Assembly: GCA_944376795.1 (NCBI GenBank)
Contig: CALWDW010000001.1
Location: 72,915 to 136,914, forward strand
Source of the DNA: an uncultured Christensenellaceae bacterium
Lineage (GTDB): Bacteria > Bacillota > Clostridia > Christensenellales > UMGS416
Reading direction: 5' to 3'
Length of the DNA: 64,000 bases
In this document: positions 43,965 through 53,811 of the stretch, piece by piece
Layout: every line of letters starts with the position of its first letter
Position numbering within the stretch: the stretch's first letter is position 1
The notes under the pieces: generated by a model
The model's database searches: none
The model's input: the letters and a program-made list of their open reading frames with translations, nothing else
What the model was told of the DNA's origin: nothing
Made by a program: the position numbers and the translations under genes

Positions 43965-44699
43965 TCAATCCGTCTTAAGTTGTTCGGCCAGCCAGGCGCG
44001 CTCCTTGGGGGTCAAGGCTTCGCCCTCCAGAAGCTCAGGACGGCGCCGGGCCGTGGTCAGCAGGGACTGCTGCCGCCGCCAGGCGGCAATGGCCGCATGG
44101 TTCCCGGAAAGCAACACCGAAGGAACGAGATCCCCGCGAAAGTCTGCCGGACGGGTGTACTGGGGATATTCCAGCAGGCCATTTTCGAAGGACTCCTCCA
44201 CATGGACGTCACTGTTGCCCACCACGCCGGGGATAAATCGGATCATGGCGTCGATCAGCACCATGGCGGCCAGTTCGCCGCCGGTGAGCACATAGTCGCC
44301 AATGGAAACCTCCAAATCCACCAGGCGGTCAATCACCCGCTGATCCATCCCCTCATAATGTCCGCATAGGAGGATCAGCCCTTCCTCCTGGGACAGGGAA
44401 CGGGCCAAGGTGTGGTCCAACACCCGCCCACAGGGCGACATAAAAACTACCTTCGGCGGACGGGCATATCCCTTCTTGACAGCCTCCACGCAGTCAAAGA
44501 CTGGCTGCGGCATCATCACCATACCGGCTCCGCCGCCAAAGGGCGCATCATCGGTATGATGATGCTTGTTCGTCGCGAAATCCCGAATATTGACGGCTTC
44601 CATGGAAAACAACCCGTTCTCCTGGGCCCGGCCAGGAACGCTAGCCGAGAAATACGGGCCAAAGACCTCTGGAAAGAGGGTCAGCACGCTAATCTTCAT
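43965..44699 (-). CDS. trmD: tRNA (guanine-37-N1)-methyltransferase
   Basis: This 244-residue SPOUT-fold enzyme methylates G37 of tRNA to keep the reading frame. Visible motifs are ISVLTLFPE at the start, DDAPFGGGAGMVM near residue 50, and the knotted SAM site (LLCGHYEGMDQRVIDRLVD near 109, then IGDYVLTGGELA near 132). ATG 44699 overlaps the rimM end by 11 bases. Confidence 0.97.
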   Translation of the reverse strand: MKISVLTLFPEVFGPYFSASVPGRAQENGLFSMEAVNIRDFATNKHHHTDDAPFGGGAGMVMMPQPVFDCVEAVKKGYARPPKVVFMSPCGRVLDHTLARSLSQEEGLILLCGHYEGMDQRVIDRLVDLEVSIGDYVLTGGELAAMVLIDAMIRFIPGVVGNSDVHVEESFENGLLEYPQYTRPADFRGDLVPSVLLSGNHAAIAAWRRQQSLLTTARRRPELLEGEALTPKERAWLAEQLKTD

Positions 44700-45237
44700 A
44701 GACCGCTACCTCGCTGAGGACTTGGCTGTCTACCACAATCCGCTTTTCCTCCACACGGATCTCCCGGACCAGGGAGGCAATCGCCGGGAGAAGGATCTCC
44801 TGCCGGCCGTCCTGCACCACGTAGACGTCGTTGGCGCCCGGCTGCATTACCTCGATCACACGACCGAGGGAGCGTCCATTCTCATCCTCTACGCCGCACC
44901 CAATCAAGTCCACCAGAAAGTAGCGTCCCTCCAAAAGGGGGGCCAGCACCTCCCGATGGGCATAGAGAATAAGCCCGCGAAGGGCTTCGGCCCCATTGCG
45001 GTCCTCCAAGCCTTCCAGCTTGGCTATCACCATATCCTGGTGTATGCGGCAGGCCGTAACAGCCGGCGTCAACCAATTTCCGGCCCGGTCAAATAGGCCC
45101 ACCTGCCGGATTCCCTGCCAAACCTGCGGGGCATCGGTGGTGGGCAGCACACGGACTTCCCCCCGTATGCCCTGGGGCTTTACCACCTCGCCTACCGGAA
45201 GGTAACCTTCCGGCGGCGTTCTCTTGGCCTGGCTCAC
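44689..45237 (-). CDS. rimM: Ribosome maturation factor RimM
   Basis: This 182-residue 16S processing factor helps assemble the 30S head. It shows VGEVVKPQGIRGEVRVLPTTD at the start (RimM domain) and a PRC-barrel half with YFLVDLIGCGVEDENG near residue 105. The start is GTG 45237, overlapping the khpA stop by 4 bases (GTGA). Confidence 0.95.
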   Translation of the reverse strand: MSQAKRTPPEGYLPVGEVVKPQGIRGEVRVLPTTDAPQVWQGIRQVGLFDRAGNWLTPAVTACRIHQDMVIAKLEGLEDRNGAEALRGLILYAHREVLAPLLEGRYFLVDLIGCGVEDENGRSLGRVIEVMQPGANDVYVVQDGRQEILLPAIASLVREIRVEEKRIVVDSQVLSEVAVYED

Positions 45238-45473
45238 AGGATCTCCACCGAATAGCGCCGGCCGTCCAGGCTGGTTGCCGACTTAACCACCGTGCGGATG
45301 GCCTTCGCCGTGCGTCCCTGCTTGCCGATTACCCGACCCATGTCCTCAGGCGCCACGCTGAGCTCCACCAGGACGGAAGCGTCGTTCTCGGTGACAACCA
45401 CCTTCACAGCGTCAGGATCCCGAACCAAGGAGCGAGCGATATAGGCCACTAGCTCCTGCACATTGCTATTCAC
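45234..45473 (-). CDS. khpA: KH-domain RNA-binding protein KhpA
   Basis: This 79-residue protein has a single KH domain with GRVIGKQGRTAKAIR (the GxxG loop) near residue 45. With KhpB, KhpA binds RNA and affects cell size in Firmicutes. GTG 45473 is preferred because GAGGG lies 6 bases upstream; the ATG at 45479 touches that site. It is placed between rpsP and rimM, the usual order. Confidence 0.88.
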   Translation of the reverse strand: MNSNVQELVAYIARSLVRDPDAVKVVVTENDASVLVELSVAPEDMGRVIGKQGRTAKAIRTVVKSATSLDGRRYSVEIL

Positions 45474-45486
45474 TGCCATCCCTCGC

Positions 45487-45729
45487 TTACAGTACGTTGG
45501 CCTTCTTGAGAAGGGCACGCACGGTGTCGGTGGGCTGCGCGCCGTTCTTGATCCAGTGCTGGACGCGCTCGCCGTCAACCTTCAGCTCCACAGGCTCGGA
45601 GATGGGATTGTAGTAACCGACTTCCTCAATGAAACGACCGTCGCGGGGCGCCTTGGCATCCGCCACCACGATGCGGTAGAAAGGAGCCTTCTTGGCGCCC
45701 ATTCTCTTGAGACGTACTTTCATAGCCAT
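45487..45729 (-). CDS. rpsP: Ribosomal protein S16
   Basis: This 80-residue 30S protein has [20 protein letters not shown] at the start and the [13 protein letters not shown] block. ATG 45729 is chosen because GGAGG lies 9 bases upstream. It lies 57 bases after ffh. Confidence 0.96.
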   Translation of the reverse strand: MAMKVRLKRMGAKKAPFYRIVVADAKAPRDGRFIEEVGYYNPISEPVELKVDGERVQHWIKNGAQPTDTVRALLKKANVL

Positions 45730-45786
45730 GATTCTATACCTCCAAATCAATATCTATTTCATTCGCCCGAAGGCGGAACGAACCAC

Positions 45787-47115
45787 TTACAAAGGGAGCT
45801 TCAGCCCCCGCAGGCGGCGCCGGCCGCCTTTGCCGCCAAACTGCTTCATCAGCTGCTTGATCATGTCATATTGCTTGAGCAGCTGATTGACCTGCTGTAC
45901 CGAGGTGCCGCTGCCCTTGGCAATCCTACGCTTCCGGCTGGCCGCCAGAATATCAGGATTGCGGCGCTCCTTCGGCGTCATGGAGCGGATGATGGCCTCC
46001 ATGCGGGCCATCTCCTTCTCATCAATGTCCTCGGGGTTGATCTTATTGCCCCCCGGGATCATGGCCAGCATTTCGGCCATAGAGCCCATCTTTTTGATTT
46101 GCTCAAACTGGTCCAGGAAATCCTCCAGGGTGAAGGACTGCTTGCGAAGCTTTTCCTCCATTTCCTGGGCCTGTTTTTCGTCGAAATTCTGCTGCGCCCG
46201 CTCGATGAGGGTGAGCATGTCCCCCATGCCCAGGATGCGGCTGGCCATGCGCTCCGGGTGAAAGGCCTCGATATCGGTGAGCTTTTCGCCGGTACCGGCG
46301 TATTTGATGGGCTTGCCGGTGATCGCCTTAATGGAGAGCGCCGCGCCGCCGCGGGTATCGCTGTCCAGCTTTGTCAGGATCACGCCGTCAATGCCCAGGG
46401 AATCGTTAAAGCTTTTGGCCACATTCACCGACTCCTGGCCGATCATGGCATCCACCACCAGGAGGATCTCCTGGGGCGGTACCGACGCCTTAATCCGCTC
46501 CAGCTCGGCCATCAGCTCCTCATCGATCTGCAGGCGGCCGGCTGTGTCCAGGATCACCACATCATACCCGTTCCGCTGGGCCAGGGCGTAAGCCTCCTGG
46601 GCAGTCAGTACCGGGTCCTGGGTGCCATGTTCGTATACCGGAACCCCTACCTGCTCGCCCACCACCTGCAGCTGCTTAATTGCAGCCGGGCGGTAGATAT
46701 CGCACGCCACCAGCAGCGGCCGCTTAGACTGCTGCTTCTTCAGCAAGGCCGCCAGTTTGGCAGCCATGGTGGTTTTGCCCGCGCCTTGGAGGCCGCAGAG
46801 CATATAGACCGTAATGGGCTTGCTGGAGAAGGTTAGCCGGGCGTGGGAGGAACCCATCAGTGCGGTAAGCTCTTCATTGACGATCTTAATCACCTGCTGG
46901 CCCGGCGTAAGACTGGCCTGCACCTCCGCACCCAGCGCCCGGTCAGAGACCTTCTTGACGAAGTCCTTGACCACCATAAAGTTGACGTCTGCCTCCAAGA
47001 GGGCCAGGCGAACCTCCCGCATGGCGGCTTTCAGGTCGGCTTCGCCGATTTTCCCGCGCCCGGTGATCTTCTTCAGAGCGCCTTGGAGCTTTTCACCCAA
47101 GCCTTCAAATGCCAT
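45787..47115 (-). CDS. ffh: Signal recognition particle GTPase
   Basis: This 442-residue protein has an NG domain followed by an M domain. The P-loop is GLQGAGKTT near residue 108, G3 DTAGRLQ near 190 and G4 TKLD near 246. The Met-rich M domain (about 325-430) includes the RNA-binding RRKRIAKGSGT-like stretch (SRKRRIAKGSGT). It binds signal sequences and SRP RNA and hands ribosomes to FtsY. ATG 47115 has GGAG 9 bases upstream and overlaps ylxM by 11 bases. Confidence 0.97.
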   Translation of the reverse strand: MAFEGLGEKLQGALKKITGRGKIGEADLKAAMREVRLALLEADVNFMVVKDFVKKVSDRALGAEVQASLTPGQQVIKIVNEELTALMGSSHARLTFSSKPITVYMLCGLQGAGKTTMAAKLAALLKKQQSKRPLLVACDIYRPAAIKQLQVVGEQVGVPVYEHGTQDPVLTAQEAYALAQRNGYDVVILDTAGRLQIDEELMAELERIKASVPPQEILLVVDAMIGQESVNVAKSFNDSLGIDGVILTKLDSDTRGGAALSIKAITGKPIKYAGTGEKLTDIEAFHPERMASRILGMGDMLTLIERAQQNFDEKQAQEMEEKLRKQSFTLEDFLDQFEQIKKMGSMAEMLAMIPGGNKINPEDIDEKEMARMEAIIRSMTPKERRNPDILAASRKRRIAKGSGTSVQQVNQLLKQYDMIKQLMKQFGGKGGRRRLRGLKLPL

Positions 47116-47458
47116 CCGCTTCCTCTCCTTCCCACAGGCGCAGGGCCTCGTCAATTTGGACGCGCAGGGCGTCCCGATCCAAGGAATCGGCCTCCGTCAA
47201 AGCACGGCAGGCCAAGAGCGCCTCCCGCATAGCGCGGTAACGTGCCAGCAGGTGCATCTCCCCCTCCATCTCGGTGAGGGTTGCCTCCCCACGGTGCAGC
47301 GCATCGTGGACGGCCTGCCGGCTGATGCCGGTCTGTGCGGCGATCTCCGCCAGGGAGAGATCCTCCTCCAAGTACATGGCCAAAACTCGCCGCTGCTTTT
47401 CAGACAGAACCGGACGGTAGAACTGCAACAACCATCCTAGATACACATGATCCTGCAT
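47105..47458 (-). CDS. ylxM: YlxM-family helix-turn-helix protein
   Basis: This 117-residue protein has an N-terminal sigma-like helix-turn-helix (LSEKQRRVLAMYLEEDLSLAEIAAQTGISRQAVHDAL, about residues 18-54) typical of YlxM/p13, which is almost always next to ffh and modulates the SRP pathway. It is the first gene of the operon and overlaps ffh by 11 bases. Confidence 0.92.
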   Translation of the reverse strand: MQDHVYLGWLLQFYRPVLSEKQRRVLAMYLEEDLSLAEIAAQTGISRQAVHDALHRGEATLTEMEGEMHLLARYRAMREALLACRALTEADSLDRDALRVQIDEALRLWEGEEADGI

Positions 47459-47493
47459 ACGGTCACCATCCCTGTCAAGCTCAAACCTTGACC

Positions 47494-47522
47494 ATTGTAC
47501 CGTAAATAGAGGGCGCTGTCAA
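47494..47522 (-). promoter_or_regulatory. Promoter of the ylxM-ffh-rpsP-rplS operon
   Basis: TTGACA (47522-47517), a 17-base spacer and TACAAT (47499-47494) on minus. The -35 lies in one arm of an inverted repeat (47511-47521 with 47533-47543), and CTGTCAAG occurs both here and at 47472-47479. Confidence 0.8.
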
Positions 47523-47552
47523 GAAAAATTCATGACAGCACCCAGCAGAAGT

Positions 47553-48482
47553 TTACAGGATTCCTTGGGCAAAGCCGACAGGGTCAAAGGGCATCAGATC
47601 TTCGATCCCCTCACCCAGGCCGACAAAGCGCACCGGAACCCCCAGCTCGGAGGCGATGGCAATGGCAATGCCGCCCTTAGCAGTGCTATCCAGCTTGGTC
47701 AGCACGATGCCGGTCACGTGGGCCACCTCGCTGAAGACCCGCGCTTGATTCAGCGCGTTCTGCCCCGTGGTGGCATCCACCACCAGAAAGACCTCCTGAG
47801 AAACGTCCGGCGCCTCCCGGGAGATAACCCGTCCGATCTTCTCCAATTCATTCATCAGGTTTTTCTTATTGTGCAGGCGTCCCGCCGTATCGGCGATCAA
47901 CAGATCCGCCCCCCGGGCCTTGAAGGAAGCAAGGGCGTCAAACACCACGGCGGCAGGATCCGACCCTTCCTGGTGGCGAATTACCGGCGCGCCGGCACGC
48001 TCGGCCCAGACGGTAAGCTGTTCGGCAGCGGCTGCCCGAAAGGTATCCGCCGCCGCCAGAATGACCTGCCTTCCCTCTGCCTTATACTTGGCGGCCAGCT
48101 TCCCGGCGGTGGTGGTCTTCCCTGTCCCATTGACCCCCACCATGGTAATAATGGCGGGACGCGGCAGCTCGTAATCCTGGATCCCTCCCAGTGCTTCCAC
48201 AATGGCGTCACGCATATATTGGCGGACCTTCTGCGGATCGCCCACCTTTTCCTTTCGCACCTGGGTGCGGACACGGTTCACAATATCTTCCGCAGTCTTC
48301 ATCCCCAGATCGGAGGAAACCAAAACGTCCAGCAGGTCCTCAAAAAAGTCGTCATCCATCTCCTTATAGTAGGAAATCAGATTCTCCACCTTGGAGGACA
48401 GGGCCTCTCGGGTACGGCTCAGTCCCTCCCGGATATGGGCAAAAAAGCCCTTCTTCTTGGGTGTCAAATTCTCTTCACTCAT
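47553..48482 (-). CDS. ftsY: Signal recognition particle receptor
   Basis: The protein has 309 residues: a short charged N-terminus, then the NG GTPase domain with [10 protein letters not shown] near residue 115, DTAGRLHNK near 195 and [10 protein letters not shown] near 256. It docks SRP-ribosome complexes at the membrane. It lacks the long acidic A domain, as usual in Firmicutes. Its ATG overlaps the smc stop by one base. Confidence 0.97.
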   Translation of the reverse strand: MSEENLTPKKKGFFAHIREGLSRTREALSSKVENLISYYKEMDDDFFEDLLDVLVSSDLGMKTAEDIVNRVRTQVRKEKVGDPQKVRQYMRDAIVEALGGIQDYELPRPAIITMVGVNGTGKTTTAGKLAAKYKAEGRQVILAAADTFRAAAAEQLTVWAERAGAPVIRHQEGSDPAAVVFDALASFKARGADLLIADTAGRLHNKKNLMNELEKIGRVISREAPDVSQEVFLVVDATTGQNALNQARVFSEVAHVTGIVLTKLDSTAKGGIAIAIASELGVPVRFVGLGEGIEDLMPFDPVGFAQGIL

Positions 48483-51400
48483 CAGGATACCTCCTTGACC
48501 AGGTCGCCCATCCGCACCGAAAGCAGCCGGGAGACCCCTTTTTCCTGCATGGTTACGCCATAGAGAATATCGGCCGACTCCATGGTCGTTTTGCGATGGG
48601 TAATAATTACAAACTGTGTCTTCTGGGAATACTCCCGCAGGTACTGGGAGAAATTGTAAATATTGGCCTCGTCCAGCGCCGCTTCGATCTCATCCAGGAT
48701 GCAGAATGGCGTGGGATGCATCTCCAGCATGGCAAAGAGCAGCGCTATGGCCGTCAGGGCCCGCTCTCCGCCGGAGAGCAGGCTGAGGAGCTGGAGCTTT
48801 TTCCCCGGCGGCTGCACCCGAATCTCGATGCCCGACTCCAGCACATTGAGCTGGTCGCTCAAAGAGAGCTGCGCGGTTCCGCCGCCAAAGAGCCGGGTAA
48901 AGGTCTTGGAAAAAGCTTTATTGATCTTCGCAAAGTTTTCAAGGAATTGATCCTGCATATTCTGCGCTAAGGAGCCAATCAAACTTTCCAGTTCCGATTT
49001 GGCTGAAGTCAGGTCTTCCCACTGACGCCGGTGGCCTTCCAGCTGCTCCTTGCAGGCGGCGTAGTCCTCCACCGCCCGGACATTGACCTGCCCCAGGCCG
49101 CGGATCTCCCGGCGCAGCCGCTCGATCCGGGGAACGGCTTCCTTCACGGAGAAACCCTCCACCGCGTAATCTTCCGCCTGGGCATAGGTCACCTCATAGG
49201 TATCCCAGATCCGGTTCTGCAATGAGGTCAGTTCCTCGTCAAACCGCTGGCGCTGCAGCTCGTACTGATCCCGTTTGGCTTCCAGCTGGAGCTTCTCCTT
49301 TTCCCGGTCCTGGAGCTCCTGTTCCCGCCCGGATGTCTCCTCCCGGAGCCGCCTGCGCTGTTCCTGGGTCTGGGCCAGCGCTTCCCGTGCCGCCTCAAGA
49401 TCCTTCAGCAACCCCTGGGCACGCGCCTCCTCGTCCTGGAGCCGCTGCCGCAGGATGGGAACCTCCCCCTGGCTTGTCTCATATGCCTGCCGCTGCTCCT
49501 CCATCGTATCCAGAAGGCGCTGTGCTTCCTGAACGAGGCGCTCGTGTTCCTTCTTTCGCAGGTCATCTTCGCGGGCATCCGCCAGCTGGGCAGCCCGGGC
49601 AGCCGTCAGCGTCTCCTGGAAGCCATCCCTTTCCTCCCGCAGCTCCGTGATGGCCAACTGCAGCTTCTGGGTATCCTCCTGCAGACTGGCATCCTGGTTG
49701 GTCAGGTGGTTCTCCCGCTGCAGGTTGGCCTCCAAGTCCTGCAGCACCTGTTCCCGAGAGGCCCGCAATGTACCAATCTGCTCCAGCGCTTCCTGGCGAT
49801 GGACTTCGCGGCGCTCCATATTGGCACGCAGCTGACGGCAGAGCGACTCCTGCCTGGCGCATTCCACGGACAAAGCATTCTGCTTTTCCTCCACGGCGCT
49901 GCACTGCGAGGCAAGCACGGCAGCTTCCTCCTTCAGAAGGGTCTCCTGGTCCACGGCCGCTTCATACCGGCGCTGGAGCTCCTTCAGCGCGGCGGTCAGC
50001 TCTTCCAGCTCCTTTTCCCGGGTCAGTATGCTGGTAAACTTGGAGCGGATACTCCCCCCGGTCATCGCACCGCCCGCGTTGATCATATCTCCCTGAAGGG
50101 TAACAATCCGCAGGCTCTGTCCGCACGCCCTGGCGATGGCAATGGCCGCATCCATATTCTGGGCCAAAATGGTCCGCCCCAGGAGATTGGAAACAATCCC
50201 ATGGTATTTGGCGTCATACGAAATCAATTCACTGGCCACGCCGCAGCAGCCTTCCATAGCCAGAACGTGCCGCTGCTCCCGCGAAAGCTCCCGTGCCTTC
50301 ACCGCCGACAGAGGCAGGAAGGTCGCACGTCCATACTGACGCCGGCGCAGGTAGTCAATGGCATACTTGGCGTCCTCCTCCGTCGCGGTCACGATATTCT
50401 GCAGCGCGCCGCCCAGCGCCACTTCGATGGCCACGGTATACTGCTTAGGCACGTGTAAAAGCTCCGCAACGACATTCTCAATGCGCTGTCCCAAGGCAGG
50501 ATCCCGCCGGGCATCCTGAAGCAGCTGCTTGATGGTGTTGTTGTAGCCCTCATAGTCCCGCTTCATGTCCTGCAGCATCTTGTGCCGTGTTTTGGAGGTC
50601 TGCAGCCGCTCCCGGATGTAGTTCATCTCCTGGGTGCAGGCAGCCTGACGGGCGCGGAGCCGCTCCACACCCTCCTGCGCCTTTTTCCGGTCTGCCGCGA
50701 GCTCGGCTGTGGATGCCTGCATCTGGGTCAGCACGCCTTCCGCCCCATCCAATTCCTCTTGGGTGGCGGCGTTTCGATCCAGGTACTCCTGGCAGCGGGC
50801 CTCCAGCTCATCCAGACGTTCGGCAATGCTCTCCCGCAGCGTCTCCAGGCGGGTGCGTTCACTCTTGATGTTGGAATGATGGGAAAGCGAGTCAATATAG
50901 CGCTGTTTGCGCGTCTCCAGTTCGGCCTCCTGGCTGTCAATCTGCTGGTCCATCGCCGCCAAGCGCTTCTCCTGCTCTTCAATTGACCGGGCGTCGGCAG
51001 ACGCCTTCTCCTGCCGCCTGGCCAACTCCCCGGAAAGGGCATCGGCCTTTGCCAGCGTCTCGGCACGGCGTGCGGCTTCCTGTTCCAGCTGCTCCTGCAT
51101 CCTATCATGATCCTGGGCCAGGAAATCAATCCGCTGCGTCGTCAGCTCCATGCCGCCGCGGGCCTGTTCCTCTTCCCGCGTCAGGGCAAGGATGGCCTCC
51201 TGCTTTGCCTGTTCCTGGGATTCCAGGACCTCGCCCTGGGCATGGAGCGTCTCCACCTCTCTGCGGCGCTCCTCCAAATCCCTCTCCTGCTGCTCCAGAA
51301 CCTGTTCGCTTTGTACCATGCCGGCTTGGGCCTCAGCCACGGCCTGCTGCAGGCGGCGGTAATCAAAGAGAAACCGGTTGAGCTCCAGTTCCTTAAGCTC

Positions 51401-52060
51401 CCGGCTCATATCCAGGTATTTTCTGGCCGCCACGCTCTGCTGGGCCAGCGGCTCCAGGCGGTCAGAGAGCACCTTCATAATATCCCCAAGACGGGCAAGG
51501 TTCTCCTGGGCGGCCTCCAGCCTGCGCTCAGCTTCCTCCTTGCGGCTGCGAAACTTCATAATACCCGCCGCTTCGTGGAAAACATTCCGGCGATCCTCCG
51601 CCCGGTTGGAGAGGATCTCATCCACCCGGCCCTGGCCGATGATGGAATAGCCTTCACGCCCAATTCCACTGTCACGGAAGAGGTCCACAATGGTTTTCAG
51701 CCTGCACGGAGCGCGATTCAGCCGGTACTCGCTCTCTCCCGAGCGATAGACGCGACGAGAAACGGCGATTTCACTCCCCATTTGGGGATAATCGCCCTCA
51801 CTGTTGTCAAAAACCAAAGTCACTTCACAATAGGAGAGAGGTTTCCGCGCCTCTGTGCCGCCAAATATGACATCCTCCATGGATTTTCCCCGCAGGGTAC
51901 GGGCAGACTGCTCCCCCAGTACCCAGCGCACCGCGTCCGCGATATTGCTCTTCCCGCTGCCGTTAGGACCGATAATTCCCGTAATACCCTGGTCAAAAGA
52001 AATCACCGTCCGCTCGGCAAAGGATTTAAATCCATACAGCTCCAGTTTCTTGAGGTTCAC
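48482..52060 (-). CDS. smc: Chromosome condensation ATPase SMC
   Basis: The protein has 1192 residues, full size for SMC. The Walker A is GPNGSGKS (31-38), two long coiled coils flank a hinge (about residues 500-680, with PALGQRIENVVAELLHV), and the C-terminal head carries LSGGERAL and FCILDEIEAALDEANI. It organises and separates chromosomes with ScpA/ScpB. It follows rnc with one base between and overlaps ftsY by one base, the common rnc-smc-ftsY order. Confidence 0.97.
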   Translation of the reverse strand: MNLKKLELYGFKSFAERTVISFDQGITGIIGPNGSGKSNIADAVRWVLGEQSARTLRGKSMEDVIFGGTEARKPLSYCEVTLVFDNSEGDYPQMGSEIAVSRRVYRSGESEYRLNRAPCRLKTIVDLFRDSGIGREGYSIIGQGRVDEILSNRAEDRRNVFHEAAGIMKFRSRKEEAERRLEAAQENLARLGDIMKVLSDRLEPLAQQSVAARKYLDMSRELKELELNRFLFDYRRLQQAVAEAQAGMVQSEQVLEQQERDLEERRREVETLHAQGEVLESQEQAKQEAILALTREEEQARGGMELTTQRIDFLAQDHDRMQEQLEQEAARRAETLAKADALSGELARRQEKASADARSIEEQEKRLAAMDQQIDSQEAELETRKQRYIDSLSHHSNIKSERTRLETLRESIAERLDELEARCQEYLDRNAATQEELDGAEGVLTQMQASTAELAADRKKAQEGVERLRARQAACTQEMNYIRERLQTSKTRHKMLQDMKRDYEGYNNTIKQLLQDARRDPALGQRIENVVAELLHVPKQYTVAIEVALGGALQNIVTATEEDAKYAIDYLRRRQYGRATFLPLSAVKARELSREQRHVLAMEGCCGVASELISYDAKYHGIVSNLLGRTILAQNMDAAIAIARACGQSLRIVTLQGDMINAGGAMTGGSIRSKFTSILTREKELEELTAALKELQRRYEAAVDQETLLKEEAAVLASQCSAVEEKQNALSVECARQESLCRQLRANMERREVHRQEALEQIGTLRASREQVLQDLEANLQRENHLTNQDASLQEDTQKLQLAITELREERDGFQETLTAARAAQLADAREDDLRKKEHERLVQEAQRLLDTMEEQRQAYETSQGEVPILRQRLQDEEARAQGLLKDLEAAREALAQTQEQRRRLREETSGREQELQDREKEKLQLEAKRDQYELQRQRFDEELTSLQNRIWDTYEVTYAQAEDYAVEGFSVKEAVPRIERLRREIRGLGQVNVRAVEDYAACKEQLEGHRRQWEDLTSAKSELESLIGSLAQNMQDQFLENFAKINKAFSKTFTRLFGGGTAQLSLSDQLNVLESGIEIRVQPPGKKLQLLSLLSGGERALTAIALLFAMLEMHPTPFCILDEIEAALDEANIYNFSQYLREYSQKTQFVIITHRKTTMESADILYGVTMQEKGVSRLLSVRMGDLVKEVS

Positions 52061-52061
52061 G

Positions 52062-52769
52062 TCAACGTCTCTCTTTCAATACGGTTTGCAGGGCGGCCTT
52101 GGCTGCCTCCTTTTCCGAGGCCTGTTTGCTGCGGCCCTGGCCGGTGGCCAGGGTTTTCCCGTCCAGCGTAACTGCCGACACAAAGACCTCCTGGGGGGGC
52201 TTGCCTTCCCGGGAAAGGAGCTGGTAAGCGATCTTGACAGGGCCATGGCGCTGCAGTTCCTCCTGCAGGCGGCTTTTGGGGTCCCGCATGTCGCCCTCCC
52301 GCTCGTGCCGCTCCATGAGAGGCACAAGACGCGGCCAAATAAAGGCGTCCGCCGCATCCAGTCCAAGGCTGAGATAAATCACGGCCAAAATGGCCTCCAC
52401 CTGGTCGGCAATGATGGAATCCCGCTGGGCCGCGCCGTCACGGGCCGGCCCAACCCCCAGTACGGTAAACGAAGGCAGCTCCAGCTGGCGTCCCACCACG
52501 CTGAGCGCCTCCTCTGACACCAGCATCTGCCGCATCCAAGTCATCCACCCCTCCGGCTTAGAGGCAAACTGGTCATAAAGCCGGCGGGTCACCACCATCT
52601 GCAGCACTGCGTCACCTAAAAACTCCAGGCGTTCATAATTGGCCATCCCCGGTGCTTCCCCCGTTGCCGAGGAATGGGTCACCGCGCGCTGAAGCAGAGC
52701 GTCCGGCAGCCCGTCCACCCCCAGCTTCTGATGCAGCCGGCGCAGTTTTTCCTGGGACAGGGTAATCAT
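52062..52769 (-). CDS. rnc: Ribonuclease III
   Basis: This 235-residue double-strand RNA endonuclease processes rRNA. The catalytic signature YERLEFLGDAVL is near residue 45, with the second acidic site in ADQVEAILAVIYL near 121. The C-terminal dsRNA-binding domain (about 160-232) ends in GQGRSKQASEKEAAKAAL. ATG 52769 overlaps the plsX stop by 4 bases. Confidence 0.96.
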   Translation of the reverse strand: MITLSQEKLRRLHQKLGVDGLPDALLQRAVTHSSATGEAPGMANYERLEFLGDAVLQMVVTRRLYDQFASKPEGWMTWMRQMLVSEEALSVVGRQLELPSFTVLGVGPARDGAAQRDSIIADQVEAILAVIYLSLGLDAADAFIWPRLVPLMERHEREGDMRDPKSRLQEELQRHGPVKIAYQLLSREGKPPQEVFVSAVTLDGKTLATGQGRSKQASEKEAAKAALQTVLKERR

Positions 52770-53761
52770 CCTCCAGCCTCCTCCGCCAGGGCCGAGCGAA
52801 TCTTACCGGCGACATCGCCTTGGACGCACTGCACCGCCTGGGTAACGGCGTTGGCAAAGGACTTCGCCTTACTGACGCCGTGGGCCTTGATGACGCAGCC
52901 CTCCACCCCCAGCAGCACCGCGCCGCCGTATTCGGTGTAATCCATCCGAGCCTTGACCTTCCGTAGGGCGGGCATGAGCAGTGCAGCGCCCAGCTTACGG
53001 GGAAGGCTGGCCATAAATTCCTCCTTCATCATATCCATGAGGAACATGGCGGCTCCTTCCAGGCTCTTGAGTACCATGTTGCCCGCAAAGCCGTCGGTAA
53101 CCAGTACATCCGCCCCGCCAAAGAGCGCTTCCCGGGGTTCAATATTGCCCACGAAATTCAAGGACGACGCCCGGAGCAGCTGATGCACCTCCCGGGTCAG
53201 CAGGTTCCCCTTCTCCTCCTCCGCGCCGATGTTCACCAGGGCCACCCGAGGATTCTCCAGTCCGCAGACCTCCTTCATGTAGGCCGAGCCCATCATAGCA
53301 AACTGGACAAGATAGGAGCTCTTGCAGTCGGCATTGGCCCCGCAGTCAATGAGGAGAGCCCGCCCCGTCTTGGTAGGCAGCATCGGAGCCAGCGCCGGCC
53401 GGGCAATCCCCTTGATCCGGCCCAAATGGAAGAGCGCGCCCGACATCACGGCTCCCGTAGACCCCGCAGAGATGAAGGCGTCGGCAACTCCCTGTTTTAC
53501 AAGGTCCAGGCCCATAATCAGCGACGAATCCTTCTTCTTCCGAATCGCCTCCAGCGGCGGCTCCCCGGTGGCGATCACCGAAGGCGCGTGCAGCAGGGTT
53601 AGCCGCTCTCTCGAGGCTCCCTCCAGCGCCTGCTCTATGGCGTCCTGCAGGCCCACCAATGTAATGGTAAGCTCCGGATAACGCTCCAGAGCCAGCACGC
53701 TGCCCTGTACAATCTCTTTGGGAGCAAAGTCCCCGCCCATGGCGTCTACTGCAATACGCAA
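52766..53761 (-). CDS. plsX: Phosphate acyltransferase PlsX
   Basis: This 331-residue enzyme makes acyl-phosphate from acyl-ACP for phospholipid synthesis. It shows IAVDAMGGDFAPKEIVQGS at the start and the family blocks SAGSTGAVMSG near residue 100 and LVNIGAEEEKGN near 175. The start is TTG 53761; the ribosome binding site is weak. Its usual neighbours fabD, fabG and acpP are absent: rnc follows directly. Confidence 0.95.
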   Translation of the reverse strand: MRIAVDAMGGDFAPKEIVQGSVLALERYPELTITLVGLQDAIEQALEGASRERLTLLHAPSVIATGEPPLEAIRKKKDSSLIMGLDLVKQGVADAFISAGSTGAVMSGALFHLGRIKGIARPALAPMLPTKTGRALLIDCGANADCKSSYLVQFAMMGSAYMKEVCGLENPRVALVNIGAEEEKGNLLTREVHQLLRASSLNFVGNIEPREALFGGADVLVTDGFAGNMVLKSLEGAAMFLMDMMKEEFMASLPRKLGAALLMPALRKVKARMDYTEYGGAVLLGVEGCVIKAHGVSKAKSFANAVTQAVQCVQGDVAGKIRSALAEEAGG

Positions 53762-53811
53762 AATCTTCCATCCCCTTTGCCTTTGGCTGCGTTTTATAGC
53801 AATCCCAGGGT

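Noticed and set aside
43940..43965. CGCCG/CGGCG hairpin after trmD
   Set aside because: On minus it is followed by As, not Ts, so it is not a terminator of trmD.
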